Shown: positions 1-7,962, counted from the stretch's first letter. The stretch is 64,000 nt of DNA from Rhizobium sp. Pop5 (GCF_024721175.1 NZ_CP099401.1:186001-250000), one strand, 5' to 3'. Notes: generated by a model not told the origin, from the sequence alone. Made by a program: numbers and translations.

Positions 1-2
1 TC

Positions 3-656
3 GCCGATGTCGCGCCGGCCGAAGGCGACGGCAGCCGAACGGACCATAGGCTGTTGGAATATTATCGGATCGGCGCCTACAAGGCGTTTCTACGGGAGGC
101 GGTGTTTGCAAGGAAGAACATCATCATCTCCGGCGCTACCGGGTCGGGAAAGACAACGCTATCGAAAGCCCTAATCCGCTATATTCCGCAAAGCGAGCGG
201 ATCATTTCCATCGAGGACACACCGGAACTGGTGGTCCCGCAGCCGAACCATGTTCGTCTCTTCTATTCCAAGGGAGGGCAGGGGCTCGCCAAAGTCGGTG
301 CCAAGGACCTGCTCGAATCCTGCCTGCGCATGCGGCCCGACCGCATCCTGCTGCAGGAGTTGCGAGACGGGACGGCCTTCTACTACATTCGCAACGTCAA
401 CTCCGGCCATCCCGGCTCGATCACCACGGTCCACGCCGATTCCGCACGCCTCGCTTTCGAACAACTGACATTGCTGGTCAAGGAGTCGGAGGGCGGCGGG
501 GACCTCGAACGGCACGACATCCGCGAGATGCTGGCGATCGCGGTCGACATCATCGTCCAATGCAAGCGGATCGACGGTCGGTTTCGGGTGAGCGAGATCT
601 ACTATCGAGGCGCCGCTGAGGCGATGACAACGGCAGCAGGTCACTATTCTGAGTGA
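3..656 (+). CDS. virB11: VirB11-type T4SS ATPase, C-terminal part (5' end outside window)
   Basis: Hexameric traffic ATPase that sits at the cytoplasmic base of a type IV secretion system and powers pilus assembly and substrate transfer. The reading frame is open to the left window edge, so about 217 residues of a usual ~340 are visible. A Walker A motif GATGSGKT is followed by the IEDTPEL box, a Walker-B-like LRMRPDRILLQELRD stretch and the GHPGSITTVHAD histidine-box region, in the order typical of VirB11. It is presumably the last gene of a virB operon lying upstream, because a hairpin terminator follows the stop. A TTG at 54 is only an internal codon, not a convincing start. The family assignment is firm; the substrate (conjugative DNA) is inferred from the tra genes downstream. 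Confidence 0.93.
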   Translation, partial: ADVAPAEGDGSRTDHRLLEYYRIGAYKAFLREAVFARKNIIISGATGSGKTTLSKALIRYIPQSERIISIEDTPELVVPQPNHVRLFYSKGGQGLAKVGAKDLLESCLRMRPDRILLQELRDGTAFYYIRNVNSGHPGSITTVHADSARLAFEQLTLLVKESEGGGDLERHDIREMLAIAVDIIVQCKRIDGRFRVSEIYYRGAAEAMTTAAGHYSE

Positions 657-723
657 ACCCATTCCCTATTCGCGATTGTGCTTTCCTGCGGGGGGCTTTG
701 CTTTGCCGACGACACAGAAAAAT

Positions 724-750
724 AGGGCCGCTGGAAAACCAGGGCCCTTT
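724..750 (+). terminator. Rho-independent-type terminator after virB11
   Basis: AGGGCC-G-CTGG and CCAGGGCCCT form a stem with one bulged G and an AAAA loop, followed by TTT. It lies about 70 bases after the virB11 stop and probably ends the virB transcript before the convergent DUF1173 gene. Confidence 0.6.
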
Positions 751-1012
751 AAGGTGTGAAGGTCAAAAACCTCCAGAGGGGAACAGCTGACACGATGGCA
801 CTGGGAGGAAAACCATCAACTGCATCAGCTGGTGACAATATGCTCATATTTTAACCGCTTGGTAAAACATTTATTGTGCAGTGCAGCTATGCAGAATGGC
901 GAGGAGTTCACTGGCTGGCCAATTTGAACCGGCGAGCGCTTCACGCAGTTGAGATCGTCCGCGCGATGTCCTCCGGTCATCTGCGCAGCCGGACCAAGAA
1001 CACTGATGCTGA
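751..1012. other. Non-coding gap between convergent virB11 and DUF1173 gene
   Basis: The stretch from the virB11 stop to the DUF1173 stop is about 355 bases. Apart from the hairpin at 724-750 I see no RNA gene, repeat or credible coding frame with a ribosome binding site. Confidence 0.5.
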
Positions 1013-2257
1013 TCATGGGAGTCGCGGCATTTCGCCTTCGGCCACGCGCCAGATCCACGGCGTCATCTCGGCTCTCGCGGCAATCATCTCATTCAATGCA
1101 ACCTCATAGTCTTGGTCGGCCTTCGTCGGAACGATGAACATAGCGGCAGGCGCTGGCTTTGCCTCCGGTAACGTCACGGCGGCAATCGGCTGGTCGCGGG
1201 AGAGATCAAACCGCAGTCCTTTCACGCTCCTGCACTTCAGGCCGGAGAGCCGCTCCAGGAGACGCTGTTCATGGATATTTTCGAACGGAATCCAGTTCTC
1301 GTTGACTACCATCATCGCCACTTCCTCCACCGAAGCGATCCCCGTTCCCGAAATACCGAACGTGGCGATGACGATGAGATGGAAATTCTCGCTGGATCGC
1401 CACAGTTCCAGCTCGGCTTTATAACGGGAGTTCAGCCGCTTCCACGCACCCTCGTCGAGCATAAAGGGGAAGGGCAGGTGGCGCACGACTATCTTCTGGC
1501 CATCGCGTGCCGAGGAAAACTCCTTCACCTCGGCGACCGTCATCATCAGTTTGCGCGGACCGAGACCAGTTGTGTGGGCGCCGGCCAACATTGCCGCGCG
1601 CCTGGCGGAGATCCCTTCTTTGTCCTCCTGGTGAAACACCTCCGGGATAAACAGGATGTCACTCAGAGGGCCGCCGCGGACGATCATTTGTCGCGCTGCG
1701 TTCAACAGGCTGCTGCGGACGCGACCCCAGCCGCGTCTCCCGGCCCAGAGCGACGTCCATTCCGTCAGTTCCCCTGTCTCCCAGAGATAATGGAGTACCG
1801 CCTTGAGTGACAGCTTTTTGGGATCTGTTCGTACCGTTTCCGACAGTTCCGAGGGCATTGTAGAAGCCGATCGGTTCCCTCGTTTCGACAGCGAGAAATC
1901 GAGTTTCAGCATAACCGCGCCCGTCGCAGCGTCGATCTGGATGGCATTCCCGATCAAAGGTCCGAGGCCGGTTAGTTCATAGGGCGGTTCGTAGGATGGG
2001 CAGCCGGGATCGTGATCTCGTCCTGAAAGCGGCATCCGTTTGATCAGGAATTGGCCATCCATCCGGGCGATATACATTGGCACGGGTGCTTCCCTGCACG
2101 GACATAGCGGCCTGAGTTTCTGTTCGTAGGCGCGTTCGAGATACAACTGAAAGTCTGGGGAGCTTTCATCTAGCGCCTGCCTGCCGATCAAAAACTGTCG
2201 CACATTTCCCTCGCTTGCCCGCAAAGGCTGATCAAGCCGTACCGGAAGGCGTAGCAT
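1013..2257 (-). CDS. DUF1173 family protein
   Basis: A 414-residue protein of unknown function matching the DUF1173 family, which in rhizobia is mostly found near conjugation genes. Near the N-terminus CPC (about residue 53) and a later HDPGC form a plausible CxC...HxxxxC zinc-binding cluster. The rest is a mixed alpha/beta region with conserved WETGELTEW and PFPFMLDEG stretches. No signal peptide or membrane segment is visible, so it is probably cytoplasmic. It converges on virB11, and its 5' flank carries an inverted repeat (2270-2297) whose near-copy lies upstream of traC, suggesting co-regulation with transfer. The family call is from memory of conserved motifs; no function is claimed. 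Confidence 0.72.
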   Translation of the reverse strand: MLRLPVRLDQPLRASEGNVRQFLIGRQALDESSPDFQLYLERAYEQKLRPLCPCREAPVPMYIARMDGQFLIKRMPLSGRDHDPGCPSYEPPYELTGLGPLIGNAIQIDAATGAVMLKLDFSLSKRGNRSASTMPSELSETVRTDPKKLSLKAVLHYLWETGELTEWTSLWAGRRGWGRVRSSLLNAARQMIVRGGPLSDILFIPEVFHQEDKEGISARRAAMLAGAHTTGLGPRKLMMTVAEVKEFSSARDGQKIVVRHLPFPFMLDEGAWKRLNSRYKAELELWRSSENFHLIVIATFGISGTGIASVEEVAMMVVNENWIPFENIHEQRLLERLSGLKCRSVKGLRFDLSRDQPIAAVTLPEAKPAPAAMFIVPTKADQDYEVALNEMIAARAEMTPWIWRVAEGEMPRLP

Positions 2258-2269
2258 AGGTGCGGTGGA

Positions 2270-2297
2270 TTATACTAGGTTAAAATCGTTAGTATAA
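2270..2297. promoter_or_regulatory. Inverted-repeat operator candidate upstream of DUF1173 gene
   Basis: TTATACTA (2270-2277) and its exact reverse complement TAGTATAA (2290-2297) are separated by 12 AT-rich bases. The repeat starts 13 bases upstream of the DUF1173 start codon. The same architecture with one mismatch occurs at 12769-12796 upstream of traC. It probably overlaps the promoter and binds a dimeric regulator. Confidence 0.6.
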
Positions 2298-2752
2298 AGC
2301 ACGTTTGCCATAACTTTTTTGTTCGGTTCTATCTGTCGCACGTGCACGCATTGCCTCATGTCGCTCACCGGGCAGGCTCATTATTCCCTCAACGGTCGTC
2401 GCTTAACGGCGCAACCGCCATCGCAAGGGCATTCCTGCGGCAGCGAGTTCAACATCGACGCGCGCGTGCAAAGGCAAATCTTCCCAGCAGGCCTCCGCTC
2501 CCAACTCTGGAATCTCGGCACTGCCGATCATGATAATTAGGATTCAACGGCATGATAATTAGGAGTCATCGGGTCGAAATCTGGTCGCCGCGAAATTGCG
2601 GAGCCGTATTCCAACTGTCTGCTGCCGGCCTTGCAGACCGTCAGCTGTTGGGATGGTGACAGAGGGAAAGAGGGGCCGGGAAGAGTTGGCCTGGCGGGAT
2701 TGGAGAGCGCCGGCGCGGGCCGGTCCTTTCCTCGCTCTCGACAGGCTTTCCC
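2298..2752. other. Gap with no convincing gene
   Basis: About 455 bases between the DUF1173 operator and the next small frame. Open frames exist on both strands but none has a ribosome binding site or recognisable protein. The only structure seen is the 22-base tandem repeat at 2529-2572. Confidence 0.45.
2529..2572. repeat. Two tandem 22-bp direct repeats
   Basis: The unit CATGATAATTAGGA(T/G)TCA(A/T)CGG (written here with its two variable positions) occurs twice with no gap, at 2529-2550 and 2551-2572, agreeing at 20 of 22 positions. It resembles either an iteron pair or the repeated terminal sites of an IS21-like element, but no transposase or replication gene adjoins it. Confidence 0.7.
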
Positions 2753-2962
2753 ATGAACGTGATCTCTTCCCCGGCCGCAGGCGCTGCCGCGCTCGCCGGT
2801 TTCTCCGATTGCATGCGCAGCTGGCTGAAGGCGGCCGGCCTGTTCTCGGAGATGATTGCCTGGAAGGTCCGTTTCTTCATTCCGACGAGCGAGGCAGGCC
2901 CGGCGATCCTTGCGCGCCTGATGCAGCGCCATCGGCTGATCGATATCGCCAGCCGTTCGTGA
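2753..2962 (+). CDS. Small hypothetical protein upstream of toprim gene
   Basis: A 69-residue frame ending 13 bases before the toprim gene start, in the same orientation. It is alanine-rich at the N-terminus with a central helix-like WLKAAGLFSEMIAWK segment and the stretch FFIPTSEAGPAILARL. No known domain is recognised. The spacing suggests an operon with the toprim gene, but there is no strong Shine-Dalgarno sequence and overlapping frames on the other strand are also open, so the call is tentative. Confidence 0.4.
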   Translation: MNVISSPAAGAAALAGFSDCMRSWLKAAGLFSEMIAWKVRFFIPTSEAGPAILARLMQRHRLIDIASRS

Positions 2963-2975
2963 CGGAGGCGATCTC

Positions 2976-4013
2976 ATGTTATCCGCCTCGGAACTGGCGG
3001 GCCGTCTTGCGCGAGATGCGGAAGCGGTCTGCCGCCATTATCTCTCGGCCGGCCGGCGCGCCGGCAATTATTGGATCGTCGGCGATGTCGAAAACAACAA
3101 GGGCCGGTCGCTCTATGTCCATCTGACCGGACCGCGCGCCGGCCGGTGGACGGACGCGGCGACAGGCCAATACGGTGATCTGCTCGATCTCGTGCGGGAG
3201 ACCTGCGGGCTCGTGGATTTTCGTGACATTGCCGAGGAGGCAAGGCACTTTCTCAGCCTTCCCCAACCCGAACCGGCGTCGTCCCAAAGGGGCGGCGCCG
3301 GCGGCCATGCATCAGTCGATCGACCGGTGGCCGAACGGGCGCGGCGTCTGTTTCGCATGACGCAGCCGCTGGCGGGCACGCTTGCCGACAGCTATCTGCG
3401 CAAACGCGGGATTCTGCGGGCATCCGAGCATACCGCGCTTCGCTTCCATCCTTCCTGCTACTACCGGGATCTGGTGACCGGCCGCGCGACCGGCTACCCG
3501 GCGCTGATCGTGGCGGTGACCGATCCCGCCGGCGCGATCACCGGCGTACATCGCACCTGGCTCGATCCTGAAGGCGACGGCAAGGCCAAGGTCGAGGATC
3601 CCCGCCGTGCGCTCGGCGGTCTTCTCGGCAATGCCGTGCGTTTCGGTTTCCCGACCTCGGCTCCCATCCCGCTCATGGCGGCCGGCGAAGGTCTCGAAAC
3701 CATGCTGTCGCTTGTCGCTGTCATGCCCGGCATGCCGATGGTGGCGGCACTGACGGCCAACCATCTCGCTGCATTCCAGCTCCCGCTCGGATGTCGGCGC
3801 CTCTATATTGCCGGCGATGCCGACGCAGCCGGCCGGCACGGGATTGAGGGTTTGAGCCGACGGGCGCAGGCGCTCGGGATCCTGCCGCTGGTGCTTGCCC
3901 CCGAACTCGGCGATTTTAACGAGGATCTGCGCTGGCTCGGACCCGACCGGCTGACAGCGCGGCTGCGGGAACAGCTGGTGCCTGAGGACGCGGTTGCGTT
4001 TCTGCCGGCGTGA
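2976..4013 (+). CDS. Toprim domain protein (DUF7146-type, primase-like)
   Basis: A 345-residue protein of a plasmid-borne toprim family. The N-terminal ~100 residues (containing GNYWIVGDVENNKGRSLYVH and GDLLDL) resemble the zinc-finger/CHC-type region of primases. The C-terminal half carries toprim signatures: a glutamate in AAGEGLETML and the DxD-type motif AGDADAAGR near residue 270. It may synthesise primers or process nucleic acid during plasmid replication or transfer; this is inference from the toprim fold. It is followed after 320 bases by the DUF2493 gene, a pairing I recall from rhizobial and Agrobacterium plasmids. It starts 13 bases after a small upstream frame. Confidence 0.8.
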   Translation: MLSASELAGRLARDAEAVCRHYLSAGRRAGNYWIVGDVENNKGRSLYVHLTGPRAGRWTDAATGQYGDLLDLVRETCGLVDFRDIAEEARHFLSLPQPEPASSQRGGAGGHASVDRPVAERARRLFRMTQPLAGTLADSYLRKRGILRASEHTALRFHPSCYYRDLVTGRATGYPALIVAVTDPAGAITGVHRTWLDPEGDGKAKVEDPRRALGGLLGNAVRFGFPTSAPIPLMAAGEGLETMLSLVAVMPGMPMVAALTANHLAAFQLPLGCRRLYIAGDADAAGRHGIEGLSRRAQALGILPLVLAPELGDFNEDLRWLGPDRLTARLREQLVPEDAVAFLPA

Positions 4014-4333
4014 TGCTTCCGGGGAAAGGTTGCTGGGGAGGGATCGATTGCCTGGCGGGGAGGCTGGTCCGCGATGTTCCCGTTCTGATGGGCGCGCCCG
4101 CGGGCCTGCCGAGAGGCGACCCTTACCACGCGGGCGGCGGGCCTTCAGCGGGTCAGTCAGGTTTCTTCCCCGCGCCGGCTGGCCGGCGCTCCTCGCGGGC
4201 CAAGAAACCTTCCTTCCGCCGCCCGGCGCTTCGCTGGGCCGCTGCGCTGCGCTTGCGGTTCCGGCCCGTCTCCCACGTGAAGGGGATCGCCGTCAGGCCG
4301 CGAGAGGCGCGGCCATACCGTATGGAGATCATC

Positions 4334-5272
4334 ATGGACCTTTCCTCTTTTCGCGAAGATGGCTTCGAACCCCACCACGCTTCTTCCCCGACGGACCGCT
4401 TCATCTATGAGATGCAGCTCCATGGCCACCGTCCCTTCCAGGACGAGCCCGATCCGCGGCCGCTGCCCGAGGAGCCGGTCGTCCAGTCGGCGCTCACCGC
4501 GATTTTCGACGCCCTCTTCGAAATGCTCGGCGATACGCGGCTCGAACCGGATCTCGAGGATCTCCTCTGGTCGATCCCCAATCTCTTCCACCGCGCCGGC
4601 GAGCGCATCCAGCGTGAGCTCGACCGCAATGAAGAAGCGCAACGGACCGGTCAGCGCGAGCAGGATGGTTCGGAGGTGAAAAGCGTCGAACTCGAGCGCC
4701 GCGTCGCTGAGGGCATCACGCTGTTGGAGCGGCGCAATGCCTTCGAGTTCATGCGCGATTATTCCTCCGACATGTTCGAAGCCCAGACCGGCTCCTCCTG
4801 GCGCCCGCGCACCGGTTCCAAAGTCAGCCATGCCCACATGACGGCGGCGATGATCGACTCCAGAGATTTCCTCTCCGCCCGCCGGCGCGCCGAAACCGAG
4901 GTCCTGATCCCGGCCGGCACCAAGATCGCCTTCTCCGGCGGCATGGACTATAACGACCATGAACGGATCTGGGCAAAGCTCGATCAGGCCCATGCCAAGC
5001 ATCCCGATATGGTCCTCCTGCACGGCGCATCTCCAAAAGGCGCTGAGCGCATTGCCGCCTGCTGGGCCGAAGCCCGCAAGGTGACGCAGATCTCCTTCAA
5101 ACCGAACTGGACGAAGCATGCCAAGGCTGCCCCGTTCCGCCGCAACGACGAGATGCTTTCAGTCATGCCGGCCGGTGTCATCATCTTTCCCGGTTCGGGG
5201 ATCACCGGCAATCTGGCTGACAAGGCGCGTCGGCTCGGCATCCCCGTCTGGCAGGCAAGTGAAGGCGACTGA
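4334..5272 (+). CDS. DUF2493 (YspA/SLOG-like) domain protein
   Basis: A 312-residue protein. The N-terminal ~180 residues are acidic and helical; the C-terminal ~110 match the DUF2493/YspA branch of the SLOG nucleotide-binding superfamily, with FSGGMDYNDHERI, LLHGASPKGAERIAACWAE and the glycine-rich FPGSGITGNLADKA. SLOG domains bind nucleotides or nucleotide-derived ligands; the ligand here is unknown. The ATG at 4334 is chosen because GGAG lies six bases upstream; an in-frame ATG at 4322 is possible, and the frame stays open back to 4010 but that region reads like leader sequence. The 4014-4333 gap between toprim and this gene is otherwise featureless and GC-rich. Confidence 0.78.
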   Translation: MDLSSFREDGFEPHHASSPTDRFIYEMQLHGHRPFQDEPDPRPLPEEPVVQSALTAIFDALFEMLGDTRLEPDLEDLLWSIPNLFHRAGERIQRELDRNEEAQRTGQREQDGSEVKSVELERRVAEGITLLERRNAFEFMRDYSSDMFEAQTGSSWRPRTGSKVSHAHMTAAMIDSRDFLSARRRAETEVLIPAGTKIAFSGGMDYNDHERIWAKLDQAHAKHPDMVLLHGASPKGAERIAACWAEARKVTQISFKPNWTKHAKAAPFRRNDEMLSVMPAGVIIFPGSGITGNLADKARRLGIPVWQASEGD

Positions 5273-5384
5273 CGCATTGCTTGACCATCGAAAACAGCCA
5301 GCTGCCGCGCAACGACAGCTGGCTTTGCAACCTGGTTTTCGAGATCTCATCAATGGCGTATTGTATCGCGGCGTCGAATGCACT

Positions 5385-5407
5385 ATGTACACACGGATGA
5401 TGTACAT
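5385..5407. promoter_or_regulatory. VapBC operator candidate
   Basis: ATGTACA at 5385-5391 and ATGTACAT at 5400-5407 form an inverted repeat immediately before the vapB ribosome binding site (AAGGAGG, 5413-5419). VapB antitoxins usually autoregulate through such palindromes. Confidence 0.55.
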
Positions 5408-5424
5408 CAAGGAAGGAGGATGCC

Positions 5425-5661
5425 ATGCACACGACGAAGGTATTCAAAAACGGCAATTCGCAGGCAGTGCGCATTCCCGCGGATCTGGCTTACAGTCAGA
5501 CCGAGATGGATCTTGAAATCGAGCGGATTGGTGACGAGCTTCGAATCCGCCCGCTGAAACCATCCCTGGAAGGCGTGCTGTCGCGTTTCGCAAGGTTTGA
5601 CCGCTCGTTCATGGCGGAGGGACGCGGCGATCAGGAGCAGGCCGAGCGGGATACGCTTTGA
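5425..5661 (+). CDS. vapB: VapB-type antitoxin (AbrB/SpoVT fold)
   Basis: A 78-residue antitoxin. The N-terminal HTTKVFKNGNSQAVRIP is the classic swapped-hairpin AbrB DNA-binding motif of VapB proteins; the C-terminal half is the toxin-binding tail. It has a strong AAGGAGG ribosome binding site. Its TGA overlaps the A of the vapC ATG, so the two genes are translationally coupled. It neutralises VapC and, with it, represses its own operon, probably through the inverted repeat at 5385-5407. The module is intact, unlike the decayed toxin-antitoxin remains that follow. Confidence 0.9.
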   Translation: MHTTKVFKNGNSQAVRIPADLAYSQTEMDLEIERIGDELRIRPLKPSLEGVLSRFARFDRSFMAEGRGDQEQAERDTL

Positions 5662-6062
5662 TGCCGCTTTATATGCTCGACACCAATATGTGCATCTACC
5701 TGATGAAGGAGCAGCCGCCGCAGGTCGCACGCCGTTTTGCTCAATGCCGTGTCGGCGACGTCGTCATGTCGGCCATTACATTTGCGGAACTTGAATTTGG
5801 AGTCTTCGCCTCGATGAACGCGGAAAAGGAGCGGGCAAACCTGGAATTCCTTATAGAAGCGATCCCAGTTGCGCCCTTCGATGCCAATGCGGGGCGGTCC
5901 TATGGGCCAGTCAGATTTGCCACGCGCGAACGGAAAAAAGATCATCTGGACAAATTGATAGCCGCTCATGCGCTCTCGATTGACGCGATCCTTGTGACCA
6001 ACAATGTGCGGGACTTTTCCGTCTACGAACGGTTGCGGATCGAGAACTGGTTGTTGTCGTGA
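5661..6062 (+). CDS. vapC: VapC-type PIN-domain ribonuclease toxin
   Basis: A 133-residue PIN-domain toxin, a metal-dependent RNase thought to cleave tRNA or rRNA when freed from VapB. The acidic catalytic residues are visible: D7 in MLDTNM, E43 in FAELEFG, D97 in DKLIAAHAL and the TNNVRDF motif near the C-terminus. The ATG at 5661 overlaps the vapB stop. Length and residue order are typical of plasmid stability vapC genes. It likely acts in post-segregational maintenance of the replicon. Confidence 0.9.
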   Translation: MPLYMLDTNMCIYLMKEQPPQVARRFAQCRVGDVVMSAITFAELEFGVFASMNAEKERANLEFLIEAIPVAPFDANAGRSYGPVRFATRERKKDHLDKLIAAHALSIDAILVTNNVRDFSVYERLRIENWLLS

Positions 6063-6184
6063 GCGCGAAAGCACGACAGATGAACGGTTGGGGGCTCGGG
6101 CAGACAGGCTCCGTGCACTGGCAATGATCTAAGCACTCGACCGGCCGCCGCTCATCGTGAAGTAATCGCCTCAAGCGGCGGCCG

Positions 6185-6382
6185 GACGTGGACGCATCCG
6201 GCCTGGCCCGATTGGGCGCTATTCCCCAGGCATTGCCGGCTCCGCGAAACCTGCAAAAGCAGGCTTCGTGCCTTGGGGCGCGACGACACGTTGCGCGGAG
6301 GGTGCGGCGCTGCGTCGTATCGAAAAGTTCCACCTTCAGCTGCCCATGTCCCGATCCGGCCCCAATTTCGCACGAGGGCTTC
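6185..6382 (-). pseudogene. Decayed WGR-domain gene fragment
   Basis: Read on the minus strand, the segment gives ALVRNWGRIG in one frame and, after a single-base shift, QLKVELFDT in the next. Together these reproduce the core of the intact WGR protein at 7164-7496. DNA similarity to that gene continues to its 3' end (CGCATCCGGC and TGCAAAAGCAG shared). The N-terminal third is missing and is replaced by a relE remnant. It cannot make a full WGR domain. Confidence 0.7.
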
Positions 6383-6415
6383 GCCTGCCGAACGCTGCGA
6401 CGGCAGCAAAGACGC

Positions 6416-6527
6416 CGGTGATCTGAGCTTCGCGGCTTTGGTCTCGATGCTTACTGCAGCGTCGGAATTGTCGTCAGAGATGTAGTCGATAATCGCCAGT
6501 AGATCGGCTCGAGCTGTTTCCAATCAT
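6416..6527 (-). pseudogene. Truncated relE/parE-type toxin remnant
   Basis: Immediately after the relB-like antitoxin stop, an ATG (6525-6527) begins ATG-ATT-G and then runs out of frame into a frame reading ETARADLLAIIDYISDD, which is the N-terminal helix pair of RelE/ParE toxins. A few bases appear to be missing after the start codon. An ETKAAKL segment follows directly after DAAVSI, so an internal piece is also gone, and the frame then enters WGR-derived sequence. The toxin is therefore inactive. Confidence 0.65.
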
Positions 6528-6827
6528 TCAAGCTCGAGCACGGCGCTTCCTGTCGATTAATGCTTGTGCCGCGTCAATGACCTGCCGATGCGGCACGCCT
6601 GGTCGAGTATCGGCCAGAACCTCACGCACCTTGGCACGAAACCATTCGTCGTGGGCTTCCGGGCAGCTCGTCAGGCCGGCTGGCAAGCCACCCTCCTTGG
6701 CGACGCGGGTAAGGAAGATCCGCACGGCGTCCGAGATGGACAATCCCAAATTGGCAAGTGTTTCGGTGGCGTCGGCCTTGAGCTTGTCGTCTACCCGGAT
6801 GTGCAGCACGAATGTATGTGCGGCCAT
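6528..6827 (-). CDS. RelB/DinJ-family antitoxin, orphaned
   Basis: A 99-residue antitoxin with the N-terminal ribbon-helix-helix signature VLHIRVDDKLKADATETL...LGLSISDAVRIFLTRVAKEGGLP typical of RelB/DinJ (shown here with a break). A C-terminal toxin-binding helix with KVREVLADTRPGVPH follows. The ATG at 6827 is preceded by GGGAGA at a usable distance; the frame extends further upstream without support. Its toxin partner should follow, but only a frameshifted remnant is present (6416-6527), so this is an orphan that might still neutralise related toxins elsewhere or be on its way to decay. Confidence 0.8.
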   Translation of the reverse strand: MAAHTFVLHIRVDDKLKADATETLANLGLSISDAVRIFLTRVAKEGGLPAGLTSCPEAHDEWFRAKVREVLADTRPGVPHRQVIDAAQALIDRKRRARA

Positions 6828-6986
6828 TGCCGTTTCTCCCGATGTCGACGTTGACGCAATTATGAATCTCAATTGAGACATATTCAACGGGCTGCCGTTC
6901 CTTGCCATCGTTTCCGATGGAGTGTCGCCACGGGAGGTCGGCTGCCCTTAGGGCGTCGCCCGGCTACATCTGCTCGAACTCCGAAA

Positions 6987-7034
6987 GCTTCTGTTCTACA
7001 TCGCGATCCGTTCGACCATCTCGTGATCGGGCAG
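6987..7034 (+). pseudogene. PIN-domain (VapC-like) toxin scrap
   Basis: The plus strand encodes ASVLHRDPFDHLVIGQ, which matches the HRDPFDRLLIAQ motif of a VapC subfamily. No start, upstream catalytic aspartate region or downstream end is recognisable, so this is at best a relic of another toxin gene. Confidence 0.35.
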
Positions 7035-7163
7035 GTAGTCTGGGGAAAGCGTTCCTAACCTGTTCGGACGCCTCGACTTCGCCGGCCCCGTCTTAGCAAT
7101 AGATCTGCGGCAATCGTCTCAAGCATGAGCAGGATGTGAGCGCATCCGGCCGGCCACCAGGCT

Positions 7164-7496
7164 CTATTCCGCCGGCCTTGCCGGCTCAACGGAGCCTGCA
7201 AAAGCAGCCTTCGCGCCTGCCGGCGTAACGATCCCTTGTGCGCTGCGCGACGCGCTCGCGTGCCAATAGCCGCGGAGCAGTTTGCGGCCGGCCGCATGTT
7301 CACAGGCAGCAGCAGCTTGTCCGGGCGTATCGAACAGTTCCACCTTCAGCCGGCCTTCGGTTCCAATCCGGCCCCAATTTCGTAAGAGAGAACTGCCTCC
7401 GAACAATGTCGGCTGGATCGACAGACGATAGAAGCGCGCCATATTCCGACACGGATCGATCCGGTAGAGCAGGGTGATGTCGGGTTGTGCATCCAT
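7164..7496 (-). CDS. Small WGR-domain protein (copy A)
   Basis: A 110-residue protein almost entirely made of one WGR domain: RFYRLSIQPTLFGGSSLL, then RNWGRIGTEGRLKVELFD (residues about 22-60), then a helical AAAACEHAAGRKLLRGY. WGR domains in PARPs contact DNA breaks and nucleic acid; the role of stand-alone bacterial versions is unknown. The start at ATG 7496 matches the other intact copy at 56261-56557. An in-frame GTG at 7568 would add 24 residues whose sequence is also conserved upstream of the other copy. It lies in a cluster of toxin-antitoxin remnants. Confidence 0.78.
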   Translation of the reverse strand: MDAQPDITLLYRIDPCRNMARFYRLSIQPTLFGGSSLLRNWGRIGTEGRLKVELFDTPGQAAAACEHAAGRKLLRGYWHASASRSAQGIVTPAGAKAAFAGSVEPARPAE

Positions 7497-7962
7497 GATC
7501 GGATCATGCGAGTTCAGGAGTTCGCCGTCCAACGAGTTTCCTGAATCGGTCATGGCGGATCGATTCACATCGGTGATGCATCTTGCTGCTCGGCTGTCTC
7601 TTCGACCATGCCCGCCGCCAGCGGCGGTCGTCGGTAGAAGTGACGTCGCAGGAGAGCAACTGGTAATCATGCGTACGGCAGGTCCGCGGAGACAGACACA
7701 GACATATTAGTGGGATCGCGCCAGATATCAGGGGCAGAGGTTCCTAGCATCGGATCCGATCGGATAGCCACGGATAGCTGTTTCCCAACGGTCGCGGTTC
7801 AGGACCATTCCCGTTCTTTAAGTCGCCTTTCTAATGGCCCGGCCGCCATCAACGTCAACCCGCAAGGGGTTCCCCTGCGCTGGCGCTTCGGTGACGCCTG
7901 CGGCTCGGCCCCTTCTTCGGGCGCCATCGGGAATGGTCCCGAGCAACCGAAGGAGACATACC
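7497..7962. other. Leader and intergenic region before DUF736 gene
   Basis: About 465 bases. The first ~80, next to the WGR gene, are conserved with the flank of the second WGR gene at 56558-56640. The last ~110 are a GC-rich leader ending in AAGGAG for the DUF736 gene. I see no separate gene. Confidence 0.5.

Noticed and set aside
2537..3243. Several overlapping minus-strand frames opposite the start of the toprim gene
   Set aside because: Arginine/proline-rich translations typical of GC-rich shadow frames; the toprim gene explains the region.
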